A stretch of DNA of 40,879 nucleotides, taken from contig CALQGY020000022.1 of the NCBI GenBank assembly GCA_943330235.2, positions 1 to 40,879 on the forward strand, in the 5' to 3' direction. The stretch is from Candidatus Kuenenia stuttgartensis (GTDB lineage Bacteria; Gemmatimonadota; Gemmatimonadetes; Gemmatimonadales; Gemmatimonadaceae). Positions within the stretch are counted from its first letter, which is position 1; every line of letters begins with the position of its first letter. Position numbers and translations under genes: made by a program. This document shows positions 25,398-34,375 of the stretch, one piece after another. Below the pieces are notes generated by a model. The model was not told where the DNA came from. It was given only the letters and a program-made list of their open reading frames with translations, and did no database searches.

Positions 25398-27532
25398 GTA
25401 GTCTCGTGGTCCTCGGGGCTCTCGTGCGTGCGCTCGCGATGGGTTCGCCGCGTGTCACGTCAGACTCCGCAACGTTGTGCGTCATCGATCGGATCACGCA
25501 GGCGCCGGTGGTAGGAGCGGAAGTCGCGCCTGTCGGCGAGTCACAGGGCACCGATGCGCTGCGCACCAAAGGCAACTCGTTTGTCCGCGCGCGCGCGTCG
25601 TGCGTGCGGCTGCCGGTTGGCGAATGGATCGTGCGGCGCGTCGGCTATCTGCCGATGCACGTCCGTGTACGCGCATCAGCATCAGCATCAGCATCAGCAT
25701 CGGGAGCGGTGACGGTCGCCGCACTCGCGCCGGTCGCCGCCGGCGTCGTGTCGCTCGATACGATGCGGAGCGAGGCGTCCACCGCGGTTGCGCCACCCAT
25801 CGCACGGCTGTCGGCATCGCTATCGGTCGATGCCGCGCGTGCCACCGGTGCCTTTACCACAACGCAGCTCCTCGAGCGGTTGCCCTTCATGCAACTGCGC
25901 AGCGGCCGGGGCGAGACGGCCATCTCGGTGCGCGGATCGCGTCGCGAACAGGTGACGGTCACACTCGACGGACTCCCGCTGAATGATCCCGCCACGGGCG
26001 TGGCGGACGTCGCGGACCTGCCGTTGGCGGCGTTGGGGAGTGTCACCGTCGCGCTGGGGGCCGATCCGATGAACAGCGGCCCCGGCGCCAGTGGCGGCGT
26101 ACTCGCGCTCACGACGGCGGCCCAGCGTGTGCTCAGTCTGCGAACTGGGGCGTTCGGGCAGTATGGCGCGGAGGGCGCGTGGTCGGGGCACGTGGGCTCG
26201 TCGCGATGGCACGCGGCGCTCTCGCATCGAACCGCAGACAACGACTTCACCTTTCTTAACACCGCGGGCGCGTCGGGAACCGCCGTGCCCGAGCGCCGGG
26301 TGAATAATGACGAGACGCGCGACGCTGTGAGCATCGGTGTCATTGGCCGCGCGTATCAGTTCTCGCTGCTCGCGTCACACAGCGATCGTGGCATGGTGGG
26401 GCCGGCGAACGTGCATACCTACGACGCGGATCGCGCGCGCATCGATCGCGTACTGCTACGCGGGCAAGGGCTGCTGTGGCGGAATCCTCTAGTTGTCGGC
26501 GTACGGCAGTTCACGCTGGGGTATCGTGATCCTACGCGCCCGGCACTCAATGCGAGCGCGCGCGCGACGGCTGCGGATGTCGAGTGGCGCGGTGCATCGG
26601 CCGTGGCTCGTCATGCGCCGCTCACGCTCCAGTGGCGTGTGGGCGGTGGCGCTGATGATGCACAGGCCACCGGAGGGATCACGCAATCGCGCGGCCGTGC
26701 GTTTGCCTCGTCGCAGGCGGTCTGGCGCACGCCGCTCCTGCGCGCAGAGTTGGGTGCGCGCGTCGATGCGATCGGCGGAGCAGGGGCGCAGCCCTCGTTC
26801 TCCCTCGCGGTCGAGCGGCAACTGCGAGCGCAATGGACGCTATCGGCGCGCGCCGCGCAATCGCTGCGTGCGCCCACACTGTATGATCTCTACTTCGCGT
26901 CGCCCCAACGGCTCTACGTCGCCACGCTACGCCCCGAGCGCGTGCTGCTCGACGCCGAAGTGTCGTCGCGCGCCACCGGTCGCTCCGTCGTCGGTGCGTG
27001 GGCGCTCGATCTCGCGGTTGTGGCGCGTAACACGCGAGATGCCATCATCTGGTTTCCCGGCAACTTCGGCTGGAGCCCATCCAACGTCGGACGCGAACAG
27101 CTGCGCGGCCTCGAGGCACGTGCGCAGCTCCTGCCGCGATGGGGCGAGCTCTCGGCGTGGTCCACCGCGTACGACGCCGCATTGATCACCGGTGCGCTGC
27201 AGATCCCCACCCCTTATGTGCCGCGTCTTGCAGCCGGATCGCAGTGGCTCGTTCGCCGTGGGCGTAGCACCGCCAGCGTGCTCACGCGCATCAACGGCCG
27301 TCGCCCCTTCTCGGCGGGTCCACGCAATCGTGCCTACGAGTTACCGGCCACGGCGCTCTTCGATCTCGCCGTCTCCCATCCGCTGCCGCGACAGATCGCA
27401 CCGTCATTCATTGAGTCGCGACTGACCTGGTCCATTGAGAATGTGTCCGATGTCGTGTGGCAATCGGTCCAAGGTTTTCCCGCACCCGGGCGCACGTGGT
27501 CGCTCGGGGTTTCGCTTACGCACACTCCCTGA
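25394..27532 (+). CDS. TonB-dependent outer-membrane receptor, BtuB-like
   Basis: A 712-residue receptor that probably brings corrinoids across the outer membrane. The plug is seen at about residues 155-240 (TTQLLERLPFMQL, ISVRGSRREQVTVTLDGLPLNDP and PGASGGVLALTT). Barrel strands follow, with SLRAPTLYDLYFASPQRLYV near residue 492 and a receptor-like end IENVSDVVWQSVQGFPAPGRTWSLGVSL. The first 150 residues hold a weak signal-like start and a small N-terminal domain with an (AS)5 run. GTG 25394 overlaps btuD (GTGA). No clear TonB box is visible. Substrate is inferred from the operon. Confidence 0.87.
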   Translation: MSSLVVLGALVRALAMGSPRVTSDSATLCVIDRITQAPVVGAEVAPVGESQGTDALRTKGNSFVRARASCVRLPVGEWIVRRVGYLPMHVRVRASASASASASGAVTVAALAPVAAGVVSLDTMRSEASTAVAPPIARLSASLSVDAARATGAFTTTQLLERLPFMQLRSGRGETAISVRGSRREQVTVTLDGLPLNDPATGVADVADLPLAALGSVTVALGADPMNSGPGASGGVLALTTAAQRVLSLRTGAFGQYGAEGAWSGHVGSSRWHAALSHRTADNDFTFLNTAGASGTAVPERRVNNDETRDAVSIGVIGRAYQFSLLASHSDRGMVGPANVHTYDADRARIDRVLLRGQGLLWRNPLVVGVRQFTLGYRDPTRPALNASARATAADVEWRGASAVARHAPLTLQWRVGGGADDAQATGGITQSRGRAFASSQAVWRTPLLRAELGARVDAIGGAGAQPSFSLAVERQLRAQWTLSARAAQSLRAPTLYDLYFASPQRLYVATLRPERVLLDAEVSSRATGRSVVGAWALDLAVVARNTRDAIIWFPGNFGWSPSNVGREQLRGLEARAQLLPRWGELSAWSTAYDAALITGALQIPTPYVPRLAAGSQWLVRRGRSTASVLTRINGRRPFSAGPRNRAYELPATALFDLAVSHPLPRQIAPSFIESRLTWSIENVSDVVWQSVQGFPAPGRTWSLGVSLTHTP
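25673..25702 (+). repeat. GCATCA hexanucleotide repeat in the receptor gene
   Basis: Four perfect GCATCA units plus a fifth (GCATCG) encode five consecutive Ala-Ser pairs in the N-terminal domain of the BtuB-like receptor. The unit is a multiple of three, so slippage changes linker length but not frame. Confidence 0.85.
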
Positions 27533-27534
27533 TC

Positions 27535-28758
27535 ATGCACTCGCCGGCTCGCTCCTCTGATCGTCCCTCCACGTCGCTCTCCACGCCATTCGCCACGTGG
27601 CGTTCCCTCGTTGTGACGTCGCACCGCGTCGCCCGCGCGGCAACATCGGCGGCGCTGCTTTCGTCCTTCATCGTGCTCGCCAATTGCGGTGATGACAGCG
27701 TCCTCAATTCCGCGCCGCAGCCGCCCAAGGGGATCGTGGTGCTTGACGGCTTCATACAGCCGGGGCTCACGCTGGTTGCCGATACCGGCTCAGCGACGTC
27801 GCGCATCGCGTTCGCGCCGGGCACCGAGTTTGATGCCTCAGAGTTCTCGCTGCTGCGCGACACGGTGCTCGCCGTCTCCAGCCGCTCCGCCGGTGACCTG
27901 CTCTACGTGGCCGACGTGAAATCGGGGACGATGCGTCGTCTGCAACTCCCCGCGCGCAGCAACCCCTCGCGTGCGCGCCTCTTCAACGGCACCGGTGGAC
28001 AAAGCCTTGTTGGCGTCGCGCTGCGCGATTCCAGCAGCGTGGCCTTGGTGGCCTTCGCCGGCGCCGGCGCGCCCACCATCACGCGACTCGCCAATGCGGG
28101 CACCTGTCCCACGGACGTCTTTCAGTACGACAACGCCACGTGGGTGATTGACGGTAACGCCAACTGTAAAACCACCTACGCGGTGCTGGGCGACGTGCGG
28201 CTCATCCGTATTCCCAACACCGGCACCGCGCGTGATACCATTCTGCTCCCGGGCATGCGCGGGTCGGGGGCGAGCGCTATCGTGGCTGGTGACGTGGCCT
28301 ACGTCTCGGCCGGCGGCGATGCGAACTTCGCCAGCTTTCCGTACGCGCTGATCGCCTCTGGGCGCGTCACGAAGGTCGACCTCAAGAACAAGCGCGTGCT
28401 GGCGCAGCGCGCCATGCCCAGCAACAGCTACGGTGCGGGCGTCAAGCTGGGCGCCGACGGCTTCCTCTACGTGTCACTCTATGAGGATCTCGACTCGTTC
28501 CGCGATCGGATCGTCAAGTTGCGTGCCGACGATCTCACCACGGTGGGCGGGACGGGCGCATCGGCATGGGTAAAGCTCACCGGCTCGACCGGCGCTGAGG
28601 TCTACTGCGGCAGCGCCGTCGCGGATGCGCTGGGACGTCTGCACTGTATCCTTAACGGAGCGGGCTCCGCGACCTCGCTCTTGGTGTTCGATCTCGCCGG
28701 CCGCGAGACCCGCCGGGTCAGTGCGGGGCAGGGCGGGGTCGACATGGCCCTGCGCTGA
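27535..28758 (+). CDS. Surface lipoprotein, probable beta-propeller, encoded with btuB
   Basis: A 407-residue lipoprotein. ATG 27535 lies two bases after the receptor stop, and the hydrophobic AATSAALLSSFIVLANC gives a lipobox with Cys51; the basic n-region is long. The mature part has repeated strand blocks such as GDLLYVADVKSGTMRRLQLP, VTKVDLKNKRVLAQ and DGFLYVSLYEDLDSFRDRIVKL, resembling YncE/DUF5074-type propellers. Similar surface proteins accompany TonB receptors in some Bacteroidota corrinoid loci, from memory; here a corrinoid-capture role is an inference from position. Confidence 0.7.
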   Translation: MHSPARSSDRPSTSLSTPFATWRSLVVTSHRVARAATSAALLSSFIVLANCGDDSVLNSAPQPPKGIVVLDGFIQPGLTLVADTGSATSRIAFAPGTEFDASEFSLLRDTVLAVSSRSAGDLLYVADVKSGTMRRLQLPARSNPSRARLFNGTGGQSLVGVALRDSSSVALVAFAGAGAPTITRLANAGTCPTDVFQYDNATWVIDGNANCKTTYAVLGDVRLIRIPNTGTARDTILLPGMRGSGASAIVAGDVAYVSAGGDANFASFPYALIASGRVTKVDLKNKRVLAQRAMPSNSYGAGVKLGADGFLYVSLYEDLDSFRDRIVKLRADDLTTVGGTGASAWVKLTGSTGAEVYCGSAVADALGRLHCILNGAGSATSLLVFDLAGRETRRVSAGQGGVDMALR

Positions 28759-28799
28759 GTCGCCACCGCTTGTTTCCTCTGCGCGTCTAACCGTCTTCT

Positions 28800-29564
28800 A
28801 TGCCCCTCGTCGTCACCGACGCCATCATCCTGCACGCCGCCGACTATCTCGAGTCCTCGCGCTTGCTGCGGCTCGCGACGCGCGAATTCGGGGTGCTGTC
28901 GGTGGTGGCGCGTGGGGCGCGCAGTTCGCGCAAGCGGTTCGGGCCGGCCGTTGGCCTCTTCGCCATCGGTCAGGCGCAACTGGATATGCGTCCCGGGCGC
29001 GACATGCATACGCTCACGGGCTTCGACGTGGCCAACGCCCAGGCGGCGCTGGCCACGGACCTGACTCGCTTCAGTGCGGCGTCGGCTTTGGCCGAATCGG
29101 CCATGCGCGTGGTGCATGACGAGTCTGCCCCGGCCGTCTATGCGGTGCTACTGGATGCGTTCGGGGCCTTGGGGTCGGCTGGCGGTGATACGGTCATCCC
29201 GACCGCGCTGGGGGCCTTCTGGCGCCTCGTCCGAGAGGTCGGGTTTGCCCCCGTGCTTGATGACTGCGCCGAGTGCCATGAGCCGCTGCCCCCCGACCTC
29301 GACGTCACCTTCAGCCATTCGGCGGGCGGGGTCCTGTGCCCTCGGTGTGCCAGGCGCGCTTCCGGTGGCCGACGCCTCCCCGCGTCGGCGCGAGCGGCCA
29401 TCACCGGCTGGCTTCAGGAGACGCAGCCGACGCTCAGTCGCAGCGAGGGGCGGGCCCATCAGCGTCTGCTGAGGGAATTCTTGGGGCAACACCTGACGGA
29501 CGGCCGTCCCCTCCGGGCCTTCGCGGATTGGGAAGCGGGAACCTTCGAACCGGTCGAAGGGTAG
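28800..29564 (+). CDS. recO: DNA repair protein RecO
   Basis: RecO works with RecR (and RecF) to load RecA on SSB-covered DNA. The 254-residue protein has an N-terminal OB fold (LVVTDAIILHAADYLESSRLLRLATREFG) and the helical domain. It also has a four-cysteine zinc site, DDCAECHEPLP...VLCPRCARR. A typical GLLSVVARGAR-like segment is seen as GVLSVVARGARSSRKRFG. No clear Shine-Dalgarno precedes ATG 28800, which is 41 bases after the lipoprotein stop. It may be read through from the btu operon. Confidence 0.92.
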   Translation: MPLVVTDAIILHAADYLESSRLLRLATREFGVLSVVARGARSSRKRFGPAVGLFAIGQAQLDMRPGRDMHTLTGFDVANAQAALATDLTRFSAASALAESAMRVVHDESAPAVYAVLLDAFGALGSAGGDTVIPTALGAFWRLVREVGFAPVLDDCAECHEPLPPDLDVTFSHSAGGVLCPRCARRASGGRRLPASARAAITGWLQETQPTLSRSEGRAHQRLLREFLGQHLTDGRPLRAFADWEAGTFEPVEG

Positions 29565-29701
29565 TTTGGATAACTGCTTACACTGCAAGTGCTTGGGGTC
29601 GTCCAGTTCGAGCGCCTGGCACGGGTGACCGTTGCGTCAGGCGTGGCCCATGAGTCCGTCTTTCGGTGACACACCGCACCACGAGTGCCATCGGCGTTTG
29701 C

Positions 29702-29730
29702 TTGACGTCACGTACGCAATGGCCTAGGTT
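29702..29730 (+). promoter_or_regulatory. Sigma-70-like promoter for the sorting-domain protein
   Basis: TTGACG (29702-29707) and TAGGTT (29725-29730) are spaced by 17 bases. The ATG of the small secreted protein lies 84 bases downstream. The 137 bases between the recO stop and this promoter hold nothing else I recognise. Confidence 0.5.
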
Positions 29731-29814
29731 TTTCGGTGCAGCATTCGGTAGGTCCTCTTCCACCTTTCAACGGAGACTTCGACTAGCCCCTGACTCGTCA
29801 GTCGGAGAAGCAAC

Positions 29815-30243
29815 ATGAATCGTGTGTGGACAGCACTGGGTCTGGTGCTCGCTCTCACTGCGTTCATGCCACGAGCATCTCAGGCACAGGACACTCGCGA
29901 TAAGAAACCGGGCATGTCGCTCGGACAGAACTATCCGAATCCGTTCAATCCTGAGACCAAAATCCCGTTCAGTGTGGGCGAACCGCCCACCTGCACCGAC
30001 AACGGAAAGCAGTACCGGGTAAGCCTGAAGGTCTACAACCTGCTGTCGCAGTTAGTCGCAGTACCGGTATTGCAGGGTCCGGCCACACCGCTGGACAACG
30101 TCGCCATTCAGTGCGGAGAGTACACCGCATACTGGGATGGAAAGGTGCTGAACACCGGACGGGAAGCTGCTTCGGGCGTGTATTACTATCGCCTCGAGGT
30201 CAACGGCATCCCGCTGTTGAAGAAAATGATCGTGGTGAAGTAA
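29815..30243 (+). CDS. Small secreted protein made only of a FlgD-Ig / type IX-like sorting domain
   Basis: A 142-residue protein: signal peptide ending SQAQ at about residue 25, then almost nothing but a C-terminal-type domain. It begins GQNYPNPFNPETKIPF and ends ASGVYYYRLEVNGIPLLKKMIVVK, with VSLKVYNLLSQLVAVPV and AYWDGKVLNTGREAASG between. This is the FlgD Ig-like/'por secretion' tail that normally ends large cargo proteins. Two cysteines flank an insertion (PPTCTDNGKQY...AIQCGEY) that may form a disulfide. Strong SD GGAGAAG at 29804-29810. Own promoter and own terminator make it a single-gene transcript. Confidence 0.85.
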   Translation: MNRVWTALGLVLALTAFMPRASQAQDTRDKKPGMSLGQNYPNPFNPETKIPFSVGEPPTCTDNGKQYRVSLKVYNLLSQLVAVPVLQGPATPLDNVAIQCGEYTAYWDGKVLNTGREAASGVYYYRLEVNGIPLLKKMIVVK

Positions 30244-30282
30244 GATCGTAGTGAGCACCACGGACCCGTAAGAAAATCCATC

Positions 30283-30326
30283 ATGGCGCGCCGGGTGAGC
30301 GGACCCGACGCGCCATTTTGTTTTTT
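30283..30326 (+). terminator. Rho-independent terminator
   Basis: ATGGCGCGCCGGGT and ACCCGACGCGCCAT pair over 14 positions with a single mismatch around a six-base loop (GAGCGG), followed by TTTTGTTTTTT. It closes the sorting-domain transcript and separates it from clpB. Confidence 0.9.
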
Positions 30327-30449
30327 GTCGCAAATTGGCGGCACGACTGCCATTGCCGCAGCGCTTGGTATACGCCCTCGGAATATTCCCGACAAAGCCT
30401 GCTGTTCTGGCTGATTGCGTTTGGCATCACCGTTGCCACCTTTCGCGTC

Positions 30450-33101
30450 ATGATCAACGCCGATCGTTTGACCGTGAAGAGCGCGGAGGCGCTCAACGAG
30501 GCTGTGTCGCTGGCCCGCAAGGCCGGGAATCCCCTCGTCTACGACCTGCATCTCCTCCTCGCGCTCCTCGCGCAGGACGAGGGCATCGTCGTGCCCATCC
30601 TGCAGCGCGTCGGTGTCAATGTCACCACGCTGCGCACCTCGGCCGAGCAGGAGGTGGGACGCTACGCGAAGCAGAGCGATGCGCAGCCTTCCTTCAGCCG
30701 CGAGCTCACGCAGGTCGTTGATGCGGCAGAAAAGGAGGCCAAGCCGCTCGGCGATGAGTACGTGTCCACCGAACATCTGTTGTTGGCACTCTCCGACGCG
30801 AAGGGCATCGACAGCAGCCGCTTGCTCTCCATCGTCGGCGCGCACAAACAGGCGCTGCTCGACGCGCTCAAGCTCGTGCGCGGTGCGCACAAGGTCACCG
30901 ACCAGTCGCCCGAAGGGCAGTATCAGGCGCTGCAGCGCTACACGCGCGATCTCACCGACGCGGCACGGCGCGGCAAGCTCGATCCGGTCATCGGCCGCGA
31001 TGAAGAAATCCGTCGCGTTATCCAGGTGCTCTCGCGCCGCACGAAGAACAATCCCGTACTCATCGGCGAACCCGGCGTAGGCAAGACGGCCATCGCCGAA
31101 GGGCTCGCGCAACGCATCGTCAGCGGCGATGTCCCCGAAGGACTGCGCAACAAGCGGCTCGTTTCGCTCGACCTCGGCGCGCTCATTGCCGGCGCGAAGT
31201 TCCGCGGCGAATTCGAAGAACGCCTCAAGGCCGTACTGAAAGAGATCACCTCGGCCGACGGGCTGTACGTGATGTTTATTGACGAGCTGCACACACTTGT
31301 GGGCGCCGGCAAAGCCGAAGGCAGTATGGACGCGGGCAACATGCTCAAGCCCATGCTCGCGCGTGGCGAACTGCGCGTCGTCGGTGCCACCACGCTGGAC
31401 GAATACCGCTTGCACGTAGAGAAGGACGCCGCCCTCGAGCGTCGCTTCCAGCCCGTGTTTGTCGGCGAGCCCAGTGTGGAGAGCACTATCGCGATCCTGC
31501 GCGGTCTCAAAGAGCGCTATGAGTCGCACCACGGCGTGCGCATCACCGATGCGGCCGTGGTCGCGGCGGCCACGCTCTCCAATCGCTACATCGGCGATCG
31601 CTTCCTCCCGGACAAGGCCATCGACCTGGTCGACGAAGCCGCGTCGCGCCTGCGCATCGAAATTGATTCGGTGCCGCAGGAGATCGACGAAGTGGAACGC
31701 CGCATTGTTCAGCTGGAGATTGAGCGTCAGGCGCTGCGGAAGGAAACCGATCCCGCCTCGGTGGAACGGCGATCCACGCTGGAGCGTGAACTCGCCGAAG
31801 CCAAGGAGAGAGCGTCGGGGATGCGCGCGCAGTGGCAGCAGGAGAAGGACACGCTGGGCGCGGTGGGGCGCATCAAGCAGCAAATCGAGCAGACGAAATT
31901 TGAAGCCGAGAAGGCCACGCGCACGGGCGACTTGAACAAGGCCGCTGAGCTGACGTACGGCACGATTCCGCAACTCGAGCGCGACATGAAGACCGCAGAG
32001 GCCAAGCTCGGCAGCCAGAACGGTCGGCCGCAGTTCCTCAAAGAAGAGGTGGGTGCCGACGACGTGGCGGATATCGTCGCGCGGTGGACCGGTATTCCGG
32101 TGTCACGCATGCTCGAGTCCGAGCGGGAGCGACTCACCAAGCTTGAAGACGTGCTGGCCACGCGCGTCGTGGGTCAGCGCGAGGCCGTGCGTGCGGTGGC
32201 CAACGCCGTGCGTCGTTCGCGGGCGGGGCTGCAGGATCCCAATCGTCCCATCGGCTCGTTCATCTTCTTGGGCCCCACCGGTGTGGGCAAGACCGAGACC
32301 GCGCGCGCGCTCGCCGAGTTCCTGTTTGACGACGAGCATGCGATGGTGCGGATCGACATGTCGGAGTACATGGAGAAGCATGCTGTGGCGCGGCTCATCG
32401 GCGCGCCACCGGGATACGTGGGATACGAAGAGGGCGGGCAGCTCACCGAAGCGGTGCGTCGTCGGCCGTACTCCGTGATTCTGTTTGACGAAATCGAGAA
32501 GGCGCATCCCGATGTGTTCAACATCCTGCTGCAGCTGCTCGATGATGGTCGTCTCACCGATTCGCAGGGGCGCACGGTGGACTTCCGTAACGCGGTGGTC
32601 ATCATGACCTCCAACGTGGGCAGCCAGCTCATTCTCGAGCGCGGGCAGTCGGCCGACGCATCCAACTGGGTGCTCACCGAGCATGAAGTGTTGGCCGCGT
32701 TGCGCGGCGTGTTCAAGCCGGAGTTCCTCAATCGTGTGGACGACATCGTGGTCTTCCATCCGCTGGGGCGCGGCGAGATCGATCACATCGTTGATTTGCA
32801 GCTGGCGCATCTGCGCAAGTTGCTGGCCGATCGCAAGCTCTCGATCACACTCTCCAGTGGCGCGCGCGCGTTCCTGGCCGAGTCGGGGTACGATCCGGTG
32901 TTCGGTGCGCGTCCGCTCAAGCGCGCCGTGCAGCGGTTGCTGCAAAACCCGTTGGCGCTGGCGGTGCTGGAGGGGCGGTTCAAGGAAGGCGACGTGATTG
33001 TGGCGGACATCGGTACGAACGACGAAGTGCTGACCTTCCGTCACGGTGACGCGAGCGACCTGGCGGCGGCGGACGCCGTGCTGGTCGGCGCGGCGCGTTG
33101 A
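30450..33101 (+). CDS. clpB: ATP-dependent disaggregase ClpB
   Basis: Hsp104/ClpB chaperone that pulls proteins from aggregates with DnaK. ATG 30450 gives [18 protein letters not shown], the usual N-terminus, and 883 residues. The N-domain is followed by NBD1 (Walker [17 protein letters not shown], about residue 206). A coiled-coil M-domain (about 400-530, rich in Glu/Arg heptads) marks ClpB rather than ClpA or ClpC. NBD2 has Walker [18 protein letters not shown] (about 608) and Walker [14 protein letters not shown]. The frame extends upstream to 30318, but that part overlaps the terminator. I found no clear heat-shock promoter or CIRCE element. Its stop overlaps tadA. Confidence 0.96.
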   Translation: MINADRLTVKSAEALNEAVSLARKAGNPLVYDLHLLLALLAQDEGIVVPILQRVGVNVTTLRTSAEQEVGRYAKQSDAQPSFSRELTQVVDAAEKEAKPLGDEYVSTEHLLLALSDAKGIDSSRLLSIVGAHKQALLDALKLVRGAHKVTDQSPEGQYQALQRYTRDLTDAARRGKLDPVIGRDEEIRRVIQVLSRRTKNNPVLIGEPGVGKTAIAEGLAQRIVSGDVPEGLRNKRLVSLDLGALIAGAKFRGEFEERLKAVLKEITSADGLYVMFIDELHTLVGAGKAEGSMDAGNMLKPMLARGELRVVGATTLDEYRLHVEKDAALERRFQPVFVGEPSVESTIAILRGLKERYESHHGVRITDAAVVAAATLSNRYIGDRFLPDKAIDLVDEAASRLRIEIDSVPQEIDEVERRIVQLEIERQALRKETDPASVERRSTLERELAEAKERASGMRAQWQQEKDTLGAVGRIKQQIEQTKFEAEKATRTGDLNKAAELTYGTIPQLERDMKTAEAKLGSQNGRPQFLKEEVGADDVADIVARWTGIPVSRMLESERERLTKLEDVLATRVVGQREAVRAVANAVRRSRAGLQDPNRPIGSFIFLGPTGVGKTETARALAEFLFDDEHAMVRIDMSEYMEKHAVARLIGAPPGYVGYEEGGQLTEAVRRRPYSVILFDEIEKAHPDVFNILLQLLDDGRLTDSQGRTVDFRNAVVIMTSNVGSQLILERGQSADASNWVLTEHEVLAALRGVFKPEFLNRVDDIVVFHPLGRGEIDHIVDLQLAHLRKLLADRKLSITLSSGARAFLAESGYDPVFGARPLKRAVQRLLQNPLALAVLEGRFKEGDVIVADIGTNDEVLTFRHGDASDLAAADAVLVGAAR

Positions 33102-33148
33102 TGAGCGAGTTGATGAGCGAGTCGATGGGCGAGTTGATGGCGCAGTCG
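33101..33148 (+). repeat. Degenerate 12-bp tandem repeat with four in-frame ATGs at the tadA start
   Basis: ATGAGCGAGTTG, ATGAGCGAGTCG, ATGGGCGAGTTG and ATGGCGCAGTCG follow one another at 33101-33148. They encode [16 protein letters not shown]. Every unit begins with ATG in the tadA frame, and the first three contain a purine-rich GAGCGAG/GGGCGAG. Confidence 0.85.
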
Positions 33149-33616
33149 TCGGGCCAGCCCCCGTTACGAGCGGGCGAGCTGGACGCGATGCAGGCGGCAT
33201 TGGACGAGGCACGACAGGCGGCGCTGGCGGGCGAGGTGCCCGTCGGCGCCGTCGTCATGAACGCCAGCGGCATCGTGGCGCGTGCACAGAACCGCATGCG
33301 CCGCAATGCAGACGCGACCGCGCACGCGGAGCTGCTGGCCCTGCGCGACGCCATGCGTGTGGTCGGCGACGAACGCTTGCCCGGCTGCACGCTGGTGGTC
33401 ACGCTCGAGCCGTGCGCCATGTGCGCCGGCGCGATTGTGCTGTCGCGCGTGGACCGCCTGGTGTTTGGCTCGTGGGATCCCAAGGCGGGAATGTGCGGCT
33501 CGGTGGGGGACGTGGTGCGTCACCCCAAGCTCAATCACGCGCCCGAGGTGCGGGGCGGGGTGTTGGAGGCGGAGTCGGCGGGGCTGTTGCGGGCGTTTTT
33601 TGCGGCGCGGCGGTAG
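33101..33616 (+). CDS. tadA: tRNA-specific adenosine deaminase TadA
   Basis: Deaminates A34 to inosine in tRNA-Arg(ACG). The zinc site is HAELLAL (His-Ala-Glu) and EPCAMCAGAIVLSRV. FGSWDPKAGMCGSVGDVVRHPKLNH matches the family's substrate-side loop. The first 25 residues are a non-conserved extension created by a 12-bp repeat containing four ATG codons (33101, 33113, 33125, 33137). Initiation at any of them would leave the catalytic domain whole. TTG 33098 also precedes. Coupled to clpB by a one-base overlap. Confidence 0.94.
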   Translation: MSELMSESMGELMAQSSGQPPLRAGELDAMQAALDEARQAALAGEVPVGAVVMNASGIVARAQNRMRRNADATAHAELLALRDAMRVVGDERLPGCTLVVTLEPCAMCAGAIVLSRVDRLVFGSWDPKAGMCGSVGDVVRHPKLNHAPEVRGGVLEAESAGLLRAFFAARR

Positions 33617-33721
33617 GGGGGCGTGAGCGGTGCGCGGTCTGCCGGCTCGCGCGCCGATCCGTGACCGCGGCCGACGCGGGGTACGGCGGGGGGAGGCCAG
33701 AGGAACGATGCCGGGCCCGTG

Positions 33722-33750
33722 TTGACCCCGTCAGGTCGCTCCGCTATACT
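33722..33750 (+). promoter_or_regulatory. Promoter of the serine tRNA pair
   Basis: TTGACC (33722-33727) and TATACT (33745-33750) are spaced exactly 17 bases, the strongest sigma-70-like match in the window. The first tRNA begins 40 bases after the -10 box. Confidence 0.8.
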
Positions 33751-33790
33751 TGACGGCTGTGTCGGAGTGGTTTTGCGACACGGAGTAGTT

Positions 33791-33877
33791 GGATAGGTGG
33801 CCGAGTGGTTGAAGGCACCGGTCTCGAAAACCGGCGTGCCCGCAAGGGTACCGTGAGTTCGAATCTCACCCTGTCCG
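33791..33877 (+). tRNA. tRNA-Ser (anticodon CGA)
   Basis: An 87-base class II tRNA. Acceptor GGATAGG pairs with CCTGTCC (one G-T), the D-arm has GGCCGAGTGGTTGAAGGC, and the anticodon stem CCGGT/ACCGG encloses CTCGAAA with anticodon CGA (reads UCG). A long variable arm and the T-loop GTTCGAATC follow. CCA is not encoded. Discriminator G73 fits serine. Confidence 0.95.
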
Positions 33878-33897
33878 TTGTACAACACGCGCTTCCT

Positions 33898-33984
33898 GGA
33901 TGGGTGGCCGAGTGGTTGAAGGCGCACGCCTGGAAAGCGTGTGGGCATGAAAGTGTCTCGCGAGTTCGAATCTCGCCCCATCCG
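33898..33984 (+). tRNA. tRNA-Ser (anticodon GGA)
   Basis: An 87-base class II tRNA, 20 bases after the first. Acceptor GGATGGG pairs with CCCATCC, the anticodon stem CACGC/GCGTG encloses CTGGAAA with anticodon GGA (reads UCC/UCU), and a long variable arm and GTTCGAATC T-loop follow. No encoded CCA; discriminator G. Confidence 0.95.
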
Positions 33985-33988
33985 TTAG

Positions 33989-34021
33989 CCCCGCAACGAC
34001 GCGCTGTCGTTGCGGGGTTTT
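33989..34021 (+). terminator. Rho-independent terminator of the tRNA operon
   Basis: CCCCGCAACGAC-GCGCT-GTCGTTGCGGGG is a perfect 12-pair stem with a five-base loop followed by TTTT. It begins four bases after the second tRNA. Confidence 0.93.
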
Positions 34022-34375
34022 GCGTTGTGGGAACGGCATTCGGGGAGTGGGGATTCCACCAGAGCGCACGCATGCGCTCGCATGCGCTCGCGTCGAATGT
34101 ATCGGCGCGTCTGAGAGACCCTCGGCGAGGGACTTGGTGTCGACGCGGAGCTGTCGCGTGCCTGCATCGATTGTCGCGTTGACGCGACGGTTTGTCCGAC
34201 GGGGCGGGCACCGGATGGCGGGGGGGGCACGCCCCCGAATCGGTATGGTTTGACGATCTGACGCCGATTTTTGACGCGAGCTCATCGCTGGGGCCGCGAA
34301 ATTGCGGAGCGGTGCTGGTGAAATGCCGCGAGATGCGCGGCGTCGTCCAACCGCACTTCCTGATTCGAGCCCGAC
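34022..34375 (+). other. Intergenic region with short repeats and a palindrome
   Basis: This 354-base stretch has no convincing gene on either strand. It holds a 10-bp direct duplication CATGCGCTCG (34071-34090) and a perfect palindrome GTCGCGT-TG-ACGCGAC (34173-34188). It also contains a G-rich run near 34218-34227. It is presumably the leader and promoter region of the PEP-CTERM gene, but no well-spaced -35/-10 pair stood out. Confidence 0.5.

Noticed and set aside
30318-30449. Upstream extension of clpB with a hydrophobic stretch
   Set aside because: It overlaps the terminator tract, and the conserved ClpB N-terminus begins at ATG 30450.
34173-34188. Perfect palindrome as a defined operator
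   Set aside because: No promoter or regulator can be tied to it; noted only in the intergenic entry.
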